From RHKX01 sp963839535 (GTDB lineage Bacteria > Actinomycetota > Thermoleophilia > Solirubrobacterales > 70-9): DNA of 64,000 bases. The notes under the pieces were generated by a model. The model saw only the letters and a list, made by a program, of their open reading frames with translations, had not been told where the DNA came from and did no database searches. A program made the translations under genes and the position numbers. The stretch lies in assembly GCA_963839535.1 (NCBI GenBank), contig CAWIVF010000006.1, positions 434,001 to 498,000 on the forward strand. Direction: 5' to 3'. This document shows, piece by piece, positions 1-8,374 of this stretch; the stretch's first letter is position 1; each line of letters begins with the position of its first letter.

Positions 1-77
1 ACGCGCGGCTCGGGCCGATCGGCGGCGGGACCGACGAGATCATGAAGGAGATCCTCGGGCGTGGCCTCGGCCTCTGA
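1..77 (+). CDS. Acyl-CoA dehydrogenase, C-terminal fragment (gene runs off the window start)
   Basis: The third frame from base 3 encodes a peptide containing GPIGGGTDEIMKEILGR followed by a TGA at 75-77. This is the conserved C-terminal tail of the FAD-dependent acyl-CoA dehydrogenase family, which carries out the first oxidation of beta-oxidation-type pathways. Only the last 24 residues are in the window, so substrate class cannot be judged. Its stop lies inside the next gene (GTG start at 61), which suggests a translationally coupled pair. Confidence 0.8.
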   Translation, partial: ARLGPIGGGTDEIMKEILGRGLGL

Positions 78-681
78 GGCTCCCGAGATCGCCGCGCTCG
101 GCGAGCCGCGGCCGCTCGAGCCCGCCGACGTCGACCGGGCCGCGCGCGCGTTCGCCCGGGCGTTCTCCTGGCACGAGCCCTGGGGGGCGTGGGCGATGCC
201 GGACGAGAGCGACCGCGAGGACCGCATCTACGAGCGCTTCGCCTCCGACATGCGGGAGCGGTTCATCCCGCTCGGCGAGTGCTGGACGATCGGCGGCGCC
301 TGCACCACGATCTGGATCCCGCCCGGCGTCCCCGAGCTCTCCCAGCGCCGCAGCGAGGAGGACTACGCCGCCTTCGGCGACGTCGCCGACGAGATGCGCG
401 CCGGCGACAGGCTCATCACCTCGCTGAAGCCGAAGGAGGAGCACTGGTACCTCGACACGATCGGGACCGACCCGGAGCTGCACGGCCGCGGCCTCGGCGG
501 CCGCCTGCTCGACCACGACCTGGCGATCCGCGACGCCGCCGGGCACGTCTGCGCGCTCGACACCCACACCCCGGAGAACATCGGCTTCTACGAGCGCCGC
601 GGCTTCGAGGTTACCGGCGAGGGTCCCCTCGGAGCCGGGCTGTCCGTCTACATGATGGTCCGCCCGGCGCGCCCTCAATAG
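61..681 (+). CDS. GNAT-family N-acetyltransferase
   Basis: A 206-residue protein read from a GTG start at 61, overlapping the 3' end of the acyl-CoA dehydrogenase by 17 bases. Around residues 138-152 it has LDTIGTDPELHGRGLG, the beta4/acetyl-CoA pyrophosphate-binding motif A of GNAT enzymes (R/Q-x-x-G-x-G/A), followed by a C-terminal ENIGFYERRGF segment typical of motif B. It should transfer an acyl group from acyl-CoA to an amine; the substrate is not evident. It is followed after 43 bases by an SDR gene with its own ribosome-binding site. Confidence 0.85.
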   Translation: MASASEAPEIAALGEPRPLEPADVDRAARAFARAFSWHEPWGAWAMPDESDREDRIYERFASDMRERFIPLGECWTIGGACTTIWIPPGVPELSQRRSEEDYAAFGDVADEMRAGDRLITSLKPKEEHWYLDTIGTDPELHGRGLGGRLLDHDLAIRDAAGHVCALDTHTPENIGFYERRGFEVTGEGPLGAGLSVYMMVRPARPQ

Positions 682-724
682 AGTTGCCCGCCCTCACCTC
701 ATACCGAATGGAGCACTGAACAGA

Positions 725-1594
725 ATGGGACTTCTCGACGGCAAGGCGGCGATCATCACGGGCTCGGCCCGGGGCATCGGCAGGGCGACGGCGGAGCTCT
801 TCGTCGCCGAGGGAGCCAAGGTCCTGATCAACGACATCGACGGTGACGTCGCCGAGCAGGCGGCCAGCGAGATCGACGGCGAGACCGCTGTCTTCAGCGG
901 CGACCTGACCGAGGAGGGCGCCTGCGACAAGCTCGTCGAGGCGGCCGTCGACGCGTTCGGCTCGGTCGACGCGATCGTCAACAACGCCGGCTACACGTGG
1001 GACGGCGTCGTCCACCGGATGAGCGACGACCAGTTCCAGGCGATGCTCGCGATCCACACCGTCGTCCCCTTCCGGGTGATCCGCGCGATCGCTCCCCACT
1101 GGCGCGAGGCCGCCAAGGCGGAGCAGGCCGAGGGCAAGGAGGTCTTCCGCAAGATCGTCAACATCTCGTCCGTCTCGGGCACGATGGGCAACGCCGGGCA
1201 GGCCAACTACGCGGCCGCCAAGGCCGGCGTCACCGGCCTGACGAAGGCGGTCGCCAAGGAGTGGGGCCAGTTCAAGATCAACTGCAACGCGATCGCGTTC
1301 GGCTTCGTCGAGACCCGCCTCACCGCGGCCAAGGAGAACTCCGAGGAGATCGAGCGCGGCGGCGAGAAGGTCGGCCTCGGCATCCCCGAGCAGATGCGCG
1401 AGATGGGCAAGATGATGATCCCGCTCGGCCGCCCGGCCCAGCCGGAGGAGGCAGCCGGCCCGGTGCTGATGCTCTGCTCCGACCACGCGAACTACATCCA
1501 CGGCCAGGTCATCAACGTCACGGGCGGCCAGTTCACCGGGATGTATCCTGACGGACGGGGAGGCGCCGGGCTCGGCGTCCTCGTCAGGACCTGA
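725..1594 (+). CDS. Short-chain dehydrogenase/reductase (FabG-like)
   Basis: A 289-residue classical SDR. The cofactor-binding TGSARGIG lies at about residues 12-19, NNAG at about 86-89, and the catalytic Ser plus YAAAK at about 150-164, so the NAD(P)H oxidoreductase site is complete. A GGAGCAC Shine-Dalgarno lies about 8 bases before the ATG. It probably reduces or oxidises a 3-oxo/3-hydroxyacyl substrate, consistent with the neighbouring acyl-CoA dehydrogenase, but substrate is inference. The C-terminus (about 20 residues past the INVTGG motif) is longer than in FabG. Confidence 0.9.
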   Translation: MGLLDGKAAIITGSARGIGRATAELFVAEGAKVLINDIDGDVAEQAASEIDGETAVFSGDLTEEGACDKLVEAAVDAFGSVDAIVNNAGYTWDGVVHRMSDDQFQAMLAIHTVVPFRVIRAIAPHWREAAKAEQAEGKEVFRKIVNISSVSGTMGNAGQANYAAAKAGVTGLTKAVAKEWGQFKINCNAIAFGFVETRLTAAKENSEEIERGGEKVGLGIPEQMREMGKMMIPLGRPAQPEEAAGPVLMLCSDHANYIHGQVINVTGGQFTGMYPDGRGGAGLGVLVRT

Positions 1595-1628
1595 TCTGGG
1601 CGCGATTGCAGTCCGTAGGTTCGGGGCA

Positions 1629-2386
1629 GTGTCGGAATCGAAGAATCCCGCGGTCGTCGCCAGCCGGCGACGGGTCTTCAGGGCGATGTACTCGTTCTGG
1701 GGACTCGTCGCCGCGATCGTGGTGATCGCGCTGCTGCTGTCCGCCTGCGGCGGGGACGACCCCTCCCCCGCCCCGGCCGACTCCGCCGCCGATGACACGG
1801 TCCTGGTCGCCGCGCTCGGCGACTCGATCACCGCCGGCTCGCCGCTCTGGGATCCGGACCCGGCGATCCGCGAGCGGATCGGGCCTGCGCTCGACGAGCG
1901 CAGCCAGTTCGAGTACTGGGCCTCGCAGGAGGATCCGGCGCTCGAGTTCCGCAACTGCGGCGTCTTCGGCGAGCGCACCGACGAGATCGCGCAGCGCCTC
2001 GCCGAATGCGCCGAGGGCGCCGACGCGCTGATCGTGCAGGGCGGCATCAACGACATCGCCCAGGGCCTCGAGCCCGGGATCGCCGCCGGCAACCTGGAGT
2101 CGATGGTGCGGACCGGCCAGGAGCTGGGGATCCCCGTCGCCCTGACGGAGGTGCTCCCCTGGAACAACGGCCATCCCACGGCGGACCGGCCGATCGCGGA
2201 GCTGAACGAGCTGATCGGGCGGATCGGCGAGCAGGCGGACGTGCCGGTCCTCCCCTTCCACGAGATTCTCGAGGACCCCGACGAGCCCGGCCTGATGCGC
2301 GAGGACCTGACGGACGACGGCGACCACCCGTCGATGGAGGGCTACCGGCTGCTGGGCGAGCCGGTGGCCGAGGAGCTCGACGATAA
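1629..2386 (+). CDS. SGNH/GDSL-family lipoprotein esterase, 3' end uncertain
   Basis: The GTG start at 1629 sits 7 nt after a TAGGTT -10 box (1616-1621), so the mRNA is probably leaderless. The protein has a hydrophobic N-terminal segment ending in the lipobox LSAC (residues about 37-40), then GDSITAG (block I Ser), GGIND (block III) and DGDHPS (block V Asp/His), the catalytic blocks of SGNH hydrolases. It is likely a membrane-anchored esterase or lipase. The frame has no stop where the domain ends and reads on through an antisense SDR into the gene at 3390, which is implausible as a fusion. A TAA in another frame (2384-2386) and a TAG (2449-2451) suggest an indel; I end the gene at the TAA. 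Confidence 0.7.
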
Positions 2387-2453
2387 CTCCGGGGAATGCT
2401 CCGCTTCGCGTCCGCTTCCCCCGGGAGGGGCCCACCGTGGCGGGACCCTAGGA
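2382..2453 (-). repeat. Interspersed stem-loop repeat, copy 1
   Basis: Reads on the minus strand as the same unit found at 49861-49935: TAGGGTCCCGCCACGGTG, a pyrimidine/G run, then a stem-loop. The arms CCGGGGAA (2389-2396) and TTCCCCCGG (2416-2424) enclose a 19-nt loop whose minus-strand sequence is GCGGACGCGAAGCGGAGCA, identical to the loop of copy 2B. It ends with GGAGTTATC. The unit lies between the convergent SGNH and SDR genes and supplies the TAG stop of the SDR (2448-2450). Confidence 0.75.
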
Positions 2454-3308
2454 CTTCTTACGTTCTTCGCCGGGCGGCTCGCCGGCCTCGCCCATCTGGA
2501 CCTGCGGGGGCCAGGAGCCGAACCAGTTGTCGCGGGCTCCGTCGAGGGTCAGGACGGCGCCGCTGAAGAAGTCGCCGGCGGGCGAGGCGAGGTAGGCCAC
2601 CAGCCAGGCCATCTCCTCCGGGCGGCCGAGCCGGCCCAGGGGGACGGTCCGCGGCACGGAGTCGACGACGACCTTGGGGTACTTCGTGCGGAAGACCTCG
2701 GTGTCGAACTGGCCGGGGGCGATCGCGCAGAGACGGATGCCGAAGCGGGACCACTCGACCGAGAGCGTCCGCATCATGTTCTCGACGGCGGCCCGCGCGG
2801 CGCCGGAGTGGACCATCCCGGGCATCCCGTTGTGGGGCGACAGCGTCACGCTGATCACCTTGCCGCCCTCCTGCGGGATGAAGGCCTTCGTCGCGGCCGC
2901 CTGGGTCATGTTCCAGGTGCCCTGGACGTTGAGCTCGATCACGGTGCGGAAGCCCTTCGCCGAGATCGTCTCGGCCGGGGCGAGGAACTGGCCGCCGGCG
3001 TTGTTGACCAGCACGTCGAGGCGGCCGTGGCGCTCGAGCAGGCCGTCGACGAGCGCGTCGACGGCCTCCGCGTCGCGGATGTCTGCGGCGACGGCCTCCG
3101 CCCGGCCGCCGATGCTCTCGATCAGCTCGCGGGTCTCCTCCAGGGGCTCGAGGCGGCGGCCGCAGCCGATCACCGTCGCGCCCAGCCGGGCGAGCTCCAG
3201 AGCGCTCTCGCGGCCGAGACCGCTGCCGGCTCCCGAGACGAGGCAGACGGCGCCGTCGAGCAGCCCCGGAGCGAAGATCCGGGAGGTCTGGGGCGGCGGG
3301 TCGGTCAC
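2448..3308 (-). CDS. SDR-family oxidoreductase, dienoyl/enoyl-CoA reductase-like, non-canonical active site
   Basis: A 286-residue SDR with a good Rossmann motif (SGAGSGLG, about residues 25-32) and NNAGG (about 104-108). The region that normally carries Ser and YxxxK reads VTLSPHNGMPGMVHSGAARAAVE, so the canonical Tyr is absent and the Lys position is Arg. The 2,4-dienoyl-CoA reductase/peroxisomal enoyl reductase branch also departs from YxxxK, which with the lipid context suggests an unsaturated acyl-CoA substrate; this is inference. The GTG start lies 6 nt downstream of a TAGGCT -10 box (3315-3320), so a leaderless mRNA is likely. The stop lies in repeat copy 1. Confidence 0.85.
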   Translation of the reverse strand: MTDPPPQTSRIFAPGLLDGAVCLVSGAGSGLGRESALELARLGATVIGCGRRLEPLEETRELIESIGGRAEAVAADIRDAEAVDALVDGLLERHGRLDVLVNNAGGQFLAPAETISAKGFRTVIELNVQGTWNMTQAAATKAFIPQEGGKVISVTLSPHNGMPGMVHSGAARAAVENMMRTLSVEWSRFGIRLCAIAPGQFDTEVFRTKYPKVVVDSVPRTVPLGRLGRPEEMAWLVAYLASPAGDFFSGAVLTLDGARDNWFGSWPPQVQMGEAGEPPGEERKKS

Positions 3309-3314
3309 CGGCGG

Positions 3315-3381
3315 AGCCTATGCCAGCGCTCGTGCGATGGCCCCGCCGGCCCGGGAAGCGACGCCCGCTCCCGGGTAGCCT
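3315..3381. promoter_or_regulatory. Divergent leaderless promoters (SDR / MBL-fold hydrolase)
   Basis: Minus-strand -10 TAGGCT at 3315-3320 is 6 nt from the SDR GTG; plus-strand -10 TAGCCT at 3376-3381 is 8 nt from the MBL-gene ATG at 3390. Neither leaves room for a Shine-Dalgarno leader. No clear -35 was seen for either. Confidence 0.5.
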
Positions 3382-3389
3382 GCGAGGCG

Positions 3390-4304
3390 ATGAGCAACGT
3401 CAAGGCAGAGGCCAAGCCCCTCACCGGGCCGCTCCCGAAGGGCGCCGCGACGGGGGCCACCGTGACCGTCGAGCCACTCCTCGGCGGCGAGCTGACGACC
3501 CCGCCCGGCTACCTCGAGAACCCCGGCGGCCGGCTGCGCGTCCCGCGCATGATCGGGCTCGGCACGCCGCATTCGAAGTACTGGAAGATCCCGGTCCCGG
3601 CGTTCCTGATCACCCACCCGACGGTTGGCCCGTTCCTCGTCGACACGGCCTTCCACGCCTCGGTCGCGGCGAAGCCGTCGGCGAACCTCGGCCGGGTCAT
3701 GTCGAGGATCGGGAAGCCGACGCTCGAGCCCGGCAGGGACGTCGCGTCCCAGCTCCGCGAACGCGGCATCGACTCGCGTCAGCTCGGCCTCGTCATCCTC
3801 ACCCACCTCCACTACGACCACACCTCCGGGATCGCCGACTATCCGCACGCGACCTTCGTCGTCTCGAAGCGCGAGTGGGAGGCCGCGACGACCGACGACC
3901 GGCCACTGTTGCGCGGCTACCGCCCCGAGCACTTCGACTACCTCTTCGACTACCGGACGATCGACTTCGACGGCCCCGGGATCTCGTCCTACGCCAGCTT
4001 CGGGCGCACGTTCGACCTGTTCGGCGACGGCAGCGTCCGGCTCGCCTTCACGCCCGGGCACTCCGCCGGGCACTGCTCGGTCATCGCACGGCTCTCGGAC
4101 CGGGACATGGTCATCGCCGGCGACGCGATCTACACCCACGCCCAGCTCGAGGACGCCGATCCCCCTCCGGCCCCGGTCGACATGCACAACTGGAAGCGCT
4201 CACTGCGCGAGCTGCAGCAGTTCCACCGCACCTACCCGCAGGCCGAGATCGTTCCCGGGCACGACCCGGAGCACTGGAAGACGCTCGAGAAGCGCTACGA
4301 GTAG
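3390..4304 (+). CDS. MBL-fold metallohydrolase (lactonase-like)
   Basis: A 304-residue protein whose zinc-binding signature HLHYDH is at about residues 139-144, with further metal ligands in TPGHSAGH (about 223-230), GDAI (Asp near 246) and the late PGHDPEH. This arrangement is that of the metallo-beta-lactamase superfamily, closest in layout to AiiA/AttM N-acyl-homoserine lactonases and related hydrolases; the true substrate is unknown. I chose the ATG at 3390 because it lies 8 nt after a TAGCCT -10 box and starts the conserved domain; the open frame upstream is only antisense of the SDR. Its 3' end overlaps the convergent acyltransferase gene by 10 bases. Confidence 0.85.
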   Translation: MSNVKAEAKPLTGPLPKGAATGATVTVEPLLGGELTTPPGYLENPGGRLRVPRMIGLGTPHSKYWKIPVPAFLITHPTVGPFLVDTAFHASVAAKPSANLGRVMSRIGKPTLEPGRDVASQLRERGIDSRQLGLVILTHLHYDHTSGIADYPHATFVVSKREWEAATTDDRPLLRGYRPEHFDYLFDYRTIDFDGPGISSYASFGRTFDLFGDGSVRLAFTPGHSAGHCSVIARLSDRDMVIAGDAIYTHAQLEDADPPPAPVDMHNWKRSLRELQQFHRTYPQAEIVPGHDPEHWKTLEKRYE

Positions 4305-5067
4305 CGCGGGCTGCCCTGGCCGGCGGCGCGGCGCTCGCGGATCCGCTTGAGCACGGTGCGGCGCCCGTCGCGGGCGAGCTCCTCGTACATCACCCGCACC
4401 TTCGCGAAGATCTCGTCGGCGGTCTCCTGCTGGCGGGCGCGGTCGGGGTTCTCCTCGACGGGGAACGAGATCGGCTCGCCGTATCGGATCGTCACCTTCG
4501 GGAACGCCAGCCGCCGCCAGCCGCGGATGTCCTGGGAGCCGAGGATCGCGATCGGCACGACCGGCGCGCCGCTCTCGAGGGCCGCGCGGCCGACACCGGG
4601 GCGCGCCTGGCCGAGCTCCCCGCTCCGCGATCGCCCTCCCTCGCAGTAGATCAACATGCAGCCGCCGCGCGAGAGGATCGTGCGCACGGTGCGGAAGGCC
4701 TCCTGTCGGCGTGGCCGCGCCGGACGGGGAAGACGCCCCCGTTGAAGAAGATGTAGTCGAGGGCCGGGTTCTTGCCGAAGATCTGCGACTTCGCCATGAA
4801 GTTGATGCGCCGCCGCAGCCAGGCGCCGATCAGGAAGTGGTCCATGATCGAGAAGTGGTTCGGGGCGAGGATCACCGGGCCGGAGGCGGGCACGTTGTCG
4901 ATCTCGAGCGGAATCGTCCGGTAGATGAACAGCGACACGGGCGTGGTGCACATGCGGACGAAGCTGTACATCCAGTTCGGCGCACCGCGGCGGGTGCGCT
5001 CGTGGAAGCGATCGAAGGTGTCCGCCGGCCGCGGGTCCTTGTACTGCTGAGGCTTGATGTCGGGCAT
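4295..5067 (-). CDS. PlsC-type 1-acyl-glycerol-3-phosphate acyltransferase, one frameshift
   Basis: The N-terminal half, from the ATG at 5067, has NHFSIMD (the acyltransferase H-x4-D motif) and GVFPVRRG; the C-terminal half continues in another frame with the EGGRSRSGEL substrate motif and a conserved tail ending at 4295. Joining them needs one base change near 4705. Together they make about 256 residues, normal for the LPLAT family, which acylates lysophosphatidic acid at the inner membrane. The gene lies 55 bases downstream of the reductase gene at 5123-6223 on the same strand and probably shares its transcript. Confidence 0.8.
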
Positions 5068-5122
5068 GCGTCAGGGTGGCGCTCGCGCGCGCTCCTCCCA
5101 TTACCCGCCGCCGCGCCGGCGG

Positions 5123-6223
5123 TTACCCGGCGGCGCCGTGCCCTAGCTGCTTCGGCGCGAAGGCCGGGTCTTCCTGATGCTCGCGGAAGAAGCCGACCAT
5201 CGCCTCGGCGTACTCGGGGAACTGCGGGCAGCGGAGCCCGCTGGCCGCGAGGAGCTCGGTCGCCCGCCGCGTGTCGTAGCGGACCGGATGGTTCAGGTAG
5301 CGGATCGACTGCGGCGGGGTGCCCCCGTACATCTCGCGCACCGGCCCGATGCGCAGCGCCGCGGTGACGGCGCGCGGGGCCACCCGGTAGGCCGGCTTGC
5401 GCTCGGCGTAGATCTCGGTCAGCAGGGTGAACATGTCGCTCGAGCTCAACGGGTCGGGGTCGCAGAGGTGGACCGTCTCGCCGATCGCCTCCTCGAGGCC
5501 GCCGAGCTCGGTCATCGCATCGACGATGAAGTCGACCGGGACGACGTTGAAGGGGGTCTTCCCGCGGCCGATGTTGGCGATCGGCATGCGGCGCTCGGCG
5601 CTGGCGGCGATGAACCGGAGCGCGTAGTAGGGGCCGTCGAACTTCTGGGTCGCGCCGGTCTGCGAGTCGCCGACGACGATCGCCGGCCGGTAGATGGTGG
5701 TCGGGATCCGGTCGACCATCTCCCGCACCCAGACCTCGGCCTGGAACTTGGTCGCCTCGTAGTGGTTCTTGAAGCCCTGCCCGAGGTTGAGCTCGTGCTC
5801 GTAGACGACGCCGGTCCGGTCGCCCGCGACGTACGCGGTGCTGACGTAGTTGAGCCGCTCGAGCCGCTCGGCGTCGCGGCAGAGGTCGAGGACGTTGCCG
5901 GTGCCCTCGACGTTGACCTTCTGGGCGATCTCGGAGGGGACCGCGAGGTCGTAGATCGCGGCGAGGTGGTGGACGACCCCGACCTCGGCCGTGAGGCGGC
6001 CGTAGTCGTCGTCGGAGAGCCCGAGCCGGCGCTCGGCGATGTCGCCGCTGAGGACCTCGATGCGGTCCGCAGCTCCGAGCTCGGTGGCGGCGGCGAGGGC
6101 CGCGTCGCGCATCCGCGGCTCGACCAGGGCGACCACGCTCGCGTCCTCGCGGCGCTCGAGCAGCGAGGCGACGAGCCGGCGGCCGATGAAGCCGGGAAAG
6201 CCGGTGACCAGATGCTGCGTCAT
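5123..6223 (-). CDS. NAD(P)-binding SDR of the fatty-acyl/thioester reductase type
   Basis: A 366-residue extended SDR. The N-terminus has TGFPGFIG (residues 8-15), the nucleotide-binding loop; NVEGTGNVL and the catalytic YEATK (about 173-177) follow, and the long C-terminal part resembles the NAD_binding_4 male-sterility family. Members reduce acyl-CoA or acyl-carrier thioesters or act on other lipid substrates; the actual reaction is not determined. The ATG is 7 nt from a minus-strand TAGGCT -10 (6231-6236), giving a leaderless transcript, and the PlsC-like gene follows on the same strand, consistent with a lipid-synthesis pair. Confidence 0.8.
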   Translation of the reverse strand: MTQHLVTGFPGFIGRRLVASLLERREDASVVALVEPRMRDAALAAATELGAADRIEVLSGDIAERRLGLSDDDYGRLTAEVGVVHHLAAIYDLAVPSEIAQKVNVEGTGNVLDLCRDAERLERLNYVSTAYVAGDRTGVVYEHELNLGQGFKNHYEATKFQAEVWVREMVDRIPTTIYRPAIVVGDSQTGATQKFDGPYYALRFIAASAERRMPIANIGRGKTPFNVVPVDFIVDAMTELGGLEEAIGETVHLCDPDPLSSSDMFTLLTEIYAERKPAYRVAPRAVTAALRIGPVREMYGGTPPQSIRYLNHPVRYDTRRATELLAASGLRCPQFPEYAEAMVGFFREHQEDPAFAPKQLGHGAAG

Positions 6224-6230
6224 CGGGAGC

Positions 6231-6279
6231 AGCCTATGGAACCGGCACAGGTGCGTGCCGCCTGCGGTCTGCCTACTAT
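6231..6279. promoter_or_regulatory. Divergent leaderless promoters and small dyad (SDR / TetR)
   Basis: Minus-strand -10 TAGGCT (6231-6236) serves the SDR and plus-strand TACTAT (6274-6279) lies 8 nt from the TetR ATG. Between them GGCAC-N6-GTGCC (about 6243-6258) forms a short dyad that could be a TetR-family operator; that is inference from position. Confidence 0.4.
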
Positions 6280-6287
6280 CGGCATCG

Positions 6288-6901
6288 ATGGCGACGGGGG
6301 TCGAACCGGGGGAGCGGAAGAGTCAGCGCCGCGAGGAGGTGAAGGCCCGGCTGCGCGCCGCCCTGGAGGGACTCGCCGCCGAGCAGCTCCTTCCGCGACA
6401 TCACGGTTGCCGATCTGACCTCGGCGGCGGGGCTGAGCCGGAGCGCGTTCTACTTCTACTACGAGGACAAGCGCGATCTGCTGATCGAGGCGGTCACGGA
6501 GATCTCCGCGGCGACCTTCGACCTGACCAACCGGCGCTTCTGCGGCCGAGCAGGATCCGCGCGAGGTCGTCCGCGGGGCGCTGACCGCGAACGCCGACGC
6601 CTGGGGGCAGCACAGCGACCTGATCCGGCTGGCCGATCGAGGCCTCGATCTACGACGAGGACGTGCAGGCGTTCTGGCGCGGCGTGATCGACGACTTCAT
6701 CATCGGCCGTGTGCCCGAGGCTCGAGGCGGACCAGGAGCGCGGACTCGTCCCGTCGGAGCTGGACGTCGGCACCTGCGCCGAGATCCTCGTCATGGCGAC
6801 CGAGGGGTTCTTCTATCGGAAGATCTCACGTGCCGAGATGACGCCCCGAGCAGGCGGTCGAGGCGCTGCTGCCGATCTGGCTGCGGGTCGCCTACCCCTG
6901 A
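6288..6901 (+). pseudogene. TetR-family transcriptional regulator, broken by several frameshifts
   Basis: The ATG at 6288 begins a TetR N-terminus. The helix-turn-helix reads FRDITVADLTSAAGLSRSAF followed by YFYYEDKRDLL, the family hallmark, but it is out of frame with the start. The rest is spread over frames: AEQDPREVVRGALTANADAW, ASIYDEDVQAFWRGVIDDF, LEADQERGLVPSELDVGTC and EQAVEALLPIWLRVAYP ending at TGA 6899-6901. About five single-base insertions (near 6392, 6542, 6635, 6720 and 6848) explain it. Reading sense and GC3 bias are preserved, so either sequence errors or very recent decay. It could regulate the divergent reductase operon. Confidence 0.75.
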
Positions 6902-6911
6902 TCGCCGCGGG

Positions 6912-8363
6912 TCACGAGCGCGCCCAGCCGCGCGACCGCTCGACCGCCTCGTGCCAGCGCGAGATCAGCGTCTCGCGCTCGTCGGCCGAGATCCGCGGCT
7001 CGTAGGAGACCCGCTCGCGCCACATCCCCTCGACCCCCTCCCGGTCCCAGAGGCCGACGGCGATCCCGGCGAGGTAGGCGGCTCCGAGCGCGGTGGTCTC
7101 GCTGATCTCGGGGACGACGACCGGGGAGCCGAGGGCGTCGGCCTGGAACTGCATCAGCCACGCGTTCTCGACCGCTCCGCCGTCCGCCCGCAGGGAGCTG
7201 AGCGCCTTCCCCGACGCGGCCTCCTGGGCCCGCACGGCATCGACGGTCTGGTACGCGATCGCCTCGAGCGTGGCGCGGACGATCTGGGCGCGGCCGGTGC
7301 CGCGCGTCAGCCCGAGCAGCGTGCCCCGCGCATACGGGTCCCAGTAGGGGGATCCGAGGCCGGTCAGCGCCGGCACGAAGTAGACGTCGTCGTTGCCGTC
7401 GAGACCGGCGGCCAGCTCCTCGGTCTCCTGCGCCGAGGCGATCAGGCCGAGGCCGTCGCGCAGCCATTGCACCGCGGCGCCGGTGACGAACACCGCGGCC
7501 TCGAGCGCGTAGGTCGTCTCCCCGCCGAGACCCCAGGCGATCGTCCCGAGCAGCCCGTCGGTCGGCTCGGGCGCCTCGGTGCCGCTGTTGAGCAGGACGA
7601 AGCTGCCGGTCCCGTAGGTGTTCTTCGCGTCGCCGGGCGAATGGCACGCCTGGCCGAACAGCGCGGCCTGCTGGTCGCCCGCGATCCCGGCGACCGGCAC
7701 CTCGCCGCCGAACTCGCTCGTGGTCCCGTAGACCTCGGATGAGCCGCGCGGCTCGGGGAGCTGCGCCTGGTCGATCCCGAGCAGATCGCAGAGCTCGTCG
7801 TCCCACTTCCCGCTGCGGATGTCCAGCAGCATCGTCCGCGACGCGTTGGAGAGGTCGATGACGTGCTCGCCGCAGAGCTTGTGCACGAGCCAGGAGTCGA
7901 TCGTCCCGAACCGCGCCCGGTCGGCGCCCTCGACGTTCTGCCGCAGCCACTCGATCTTCGTGCCCGAGAAGTACGGATCGATGGTCAGGCCGGTGCGCTC
8001 GCGCACGAGGTCCTCGTGGCCCTGCTCGCGGAGCTCGTCGCAGCGCTTCGCCGTGCGCCGGTCCTGCCAGACGAGCGCGTTGTGGATCGGGGCCCCGCTG
8101 CCGGCGTCCCAGCCGACGACCGTCTCGCGCTGGTTGGTGATCCCGATCCCGGCGAGATCGCCGCCCTCGATCCCGGCGTCCGCGAGCGCCTCGTGGCCGA
8201 CGCGCCTGGTCACCTCCCAGATCTCCTCGGCGTCGTGCTCGACCCAACCGGGCCGCGGGAAGTGCTGCTCGAACTCGGAGTAGGCGCGCCCGGCGATCCG
8301 GCCGTCGCCGTCGAAGACGAGGCAGGTGCTCCCGGTCGTTCCCTGGTCGATCGCGAGGATCAC
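6912..8363 (-). CDS. glpK: Glycerol kinase
   Basis: A 483-residue FGGY-family kinase. The N-terminal ATP-binding DQGTTGST (residues 5-12), the REC/THR-type substrate region WDAGSGAPIHNALVWQDRRTA, and the C-terminal DGGAVENAWLMQFQADALG are those of glycerol kinase; length fits. It phosphorylates glycerol to sn-glycerol 3-phosphate, feeding phospholipid synthesis or glycolysis. The GTG start is 8 nt from a TAGGCT -10 box (8372-8377), again leaderless. No glpF or glpD is adjacent, so it stands alone. It is convergent with the TetR gene. Confidence 0.95.
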   Translation of the reverse strand: MILAIDQGTTGSTCLVFDGDGRIAGRAYSEFEQHFPRPGWVEHDAEEIWEVTRRVGHEALADAGIEGGDLAGIGITNQRETVVGWDAGSGAPIHNALVWQDRRTAKRCDELREQGHEDLVRERTGLTIDPYFSGTKIEWLRQNVEGADRARFGTIDSWLVHKLCGEHVIDLSNASRTMLLDIRSGKWDDELCDLLGIDQAQLPEPRGSSEVYGTTSEFGGEVPVAGIAGDQQAALFGQACHSPGDAKNTYGTGSFVLLNSGTEAPEPTDGLLGTIAWGLGGETTYALEAAVFVTGAAVQWLRDGLGLIASAQETEELAAGLDGNDDVYFVPALTGLGSPYWDPYARGTLLGLTRGTGRAQIVRATLEAIAYQTVDAVRAQEAASGKALSSLRADGGAVENAWLMQFQADALGSPVVVPEISETTALGAAYLAGIAVGLWDREGVEGMWRERVSYEPRISADERETLISRWHEAVERSRGWARS

Positions 8364-8374
8364 GGGGGCTCAGC

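Noticed and set aside
1629..4304. An 891-codon open frame fusing an SGNH esterase to a metallo-beta-lactamase-fold hydrolase
   Set aside because: The middle 900 bases are the antisense of an intact SDR gene with its own stop and promoter; high GC removes stops from the opposite strand. I treat the ends as two genes.
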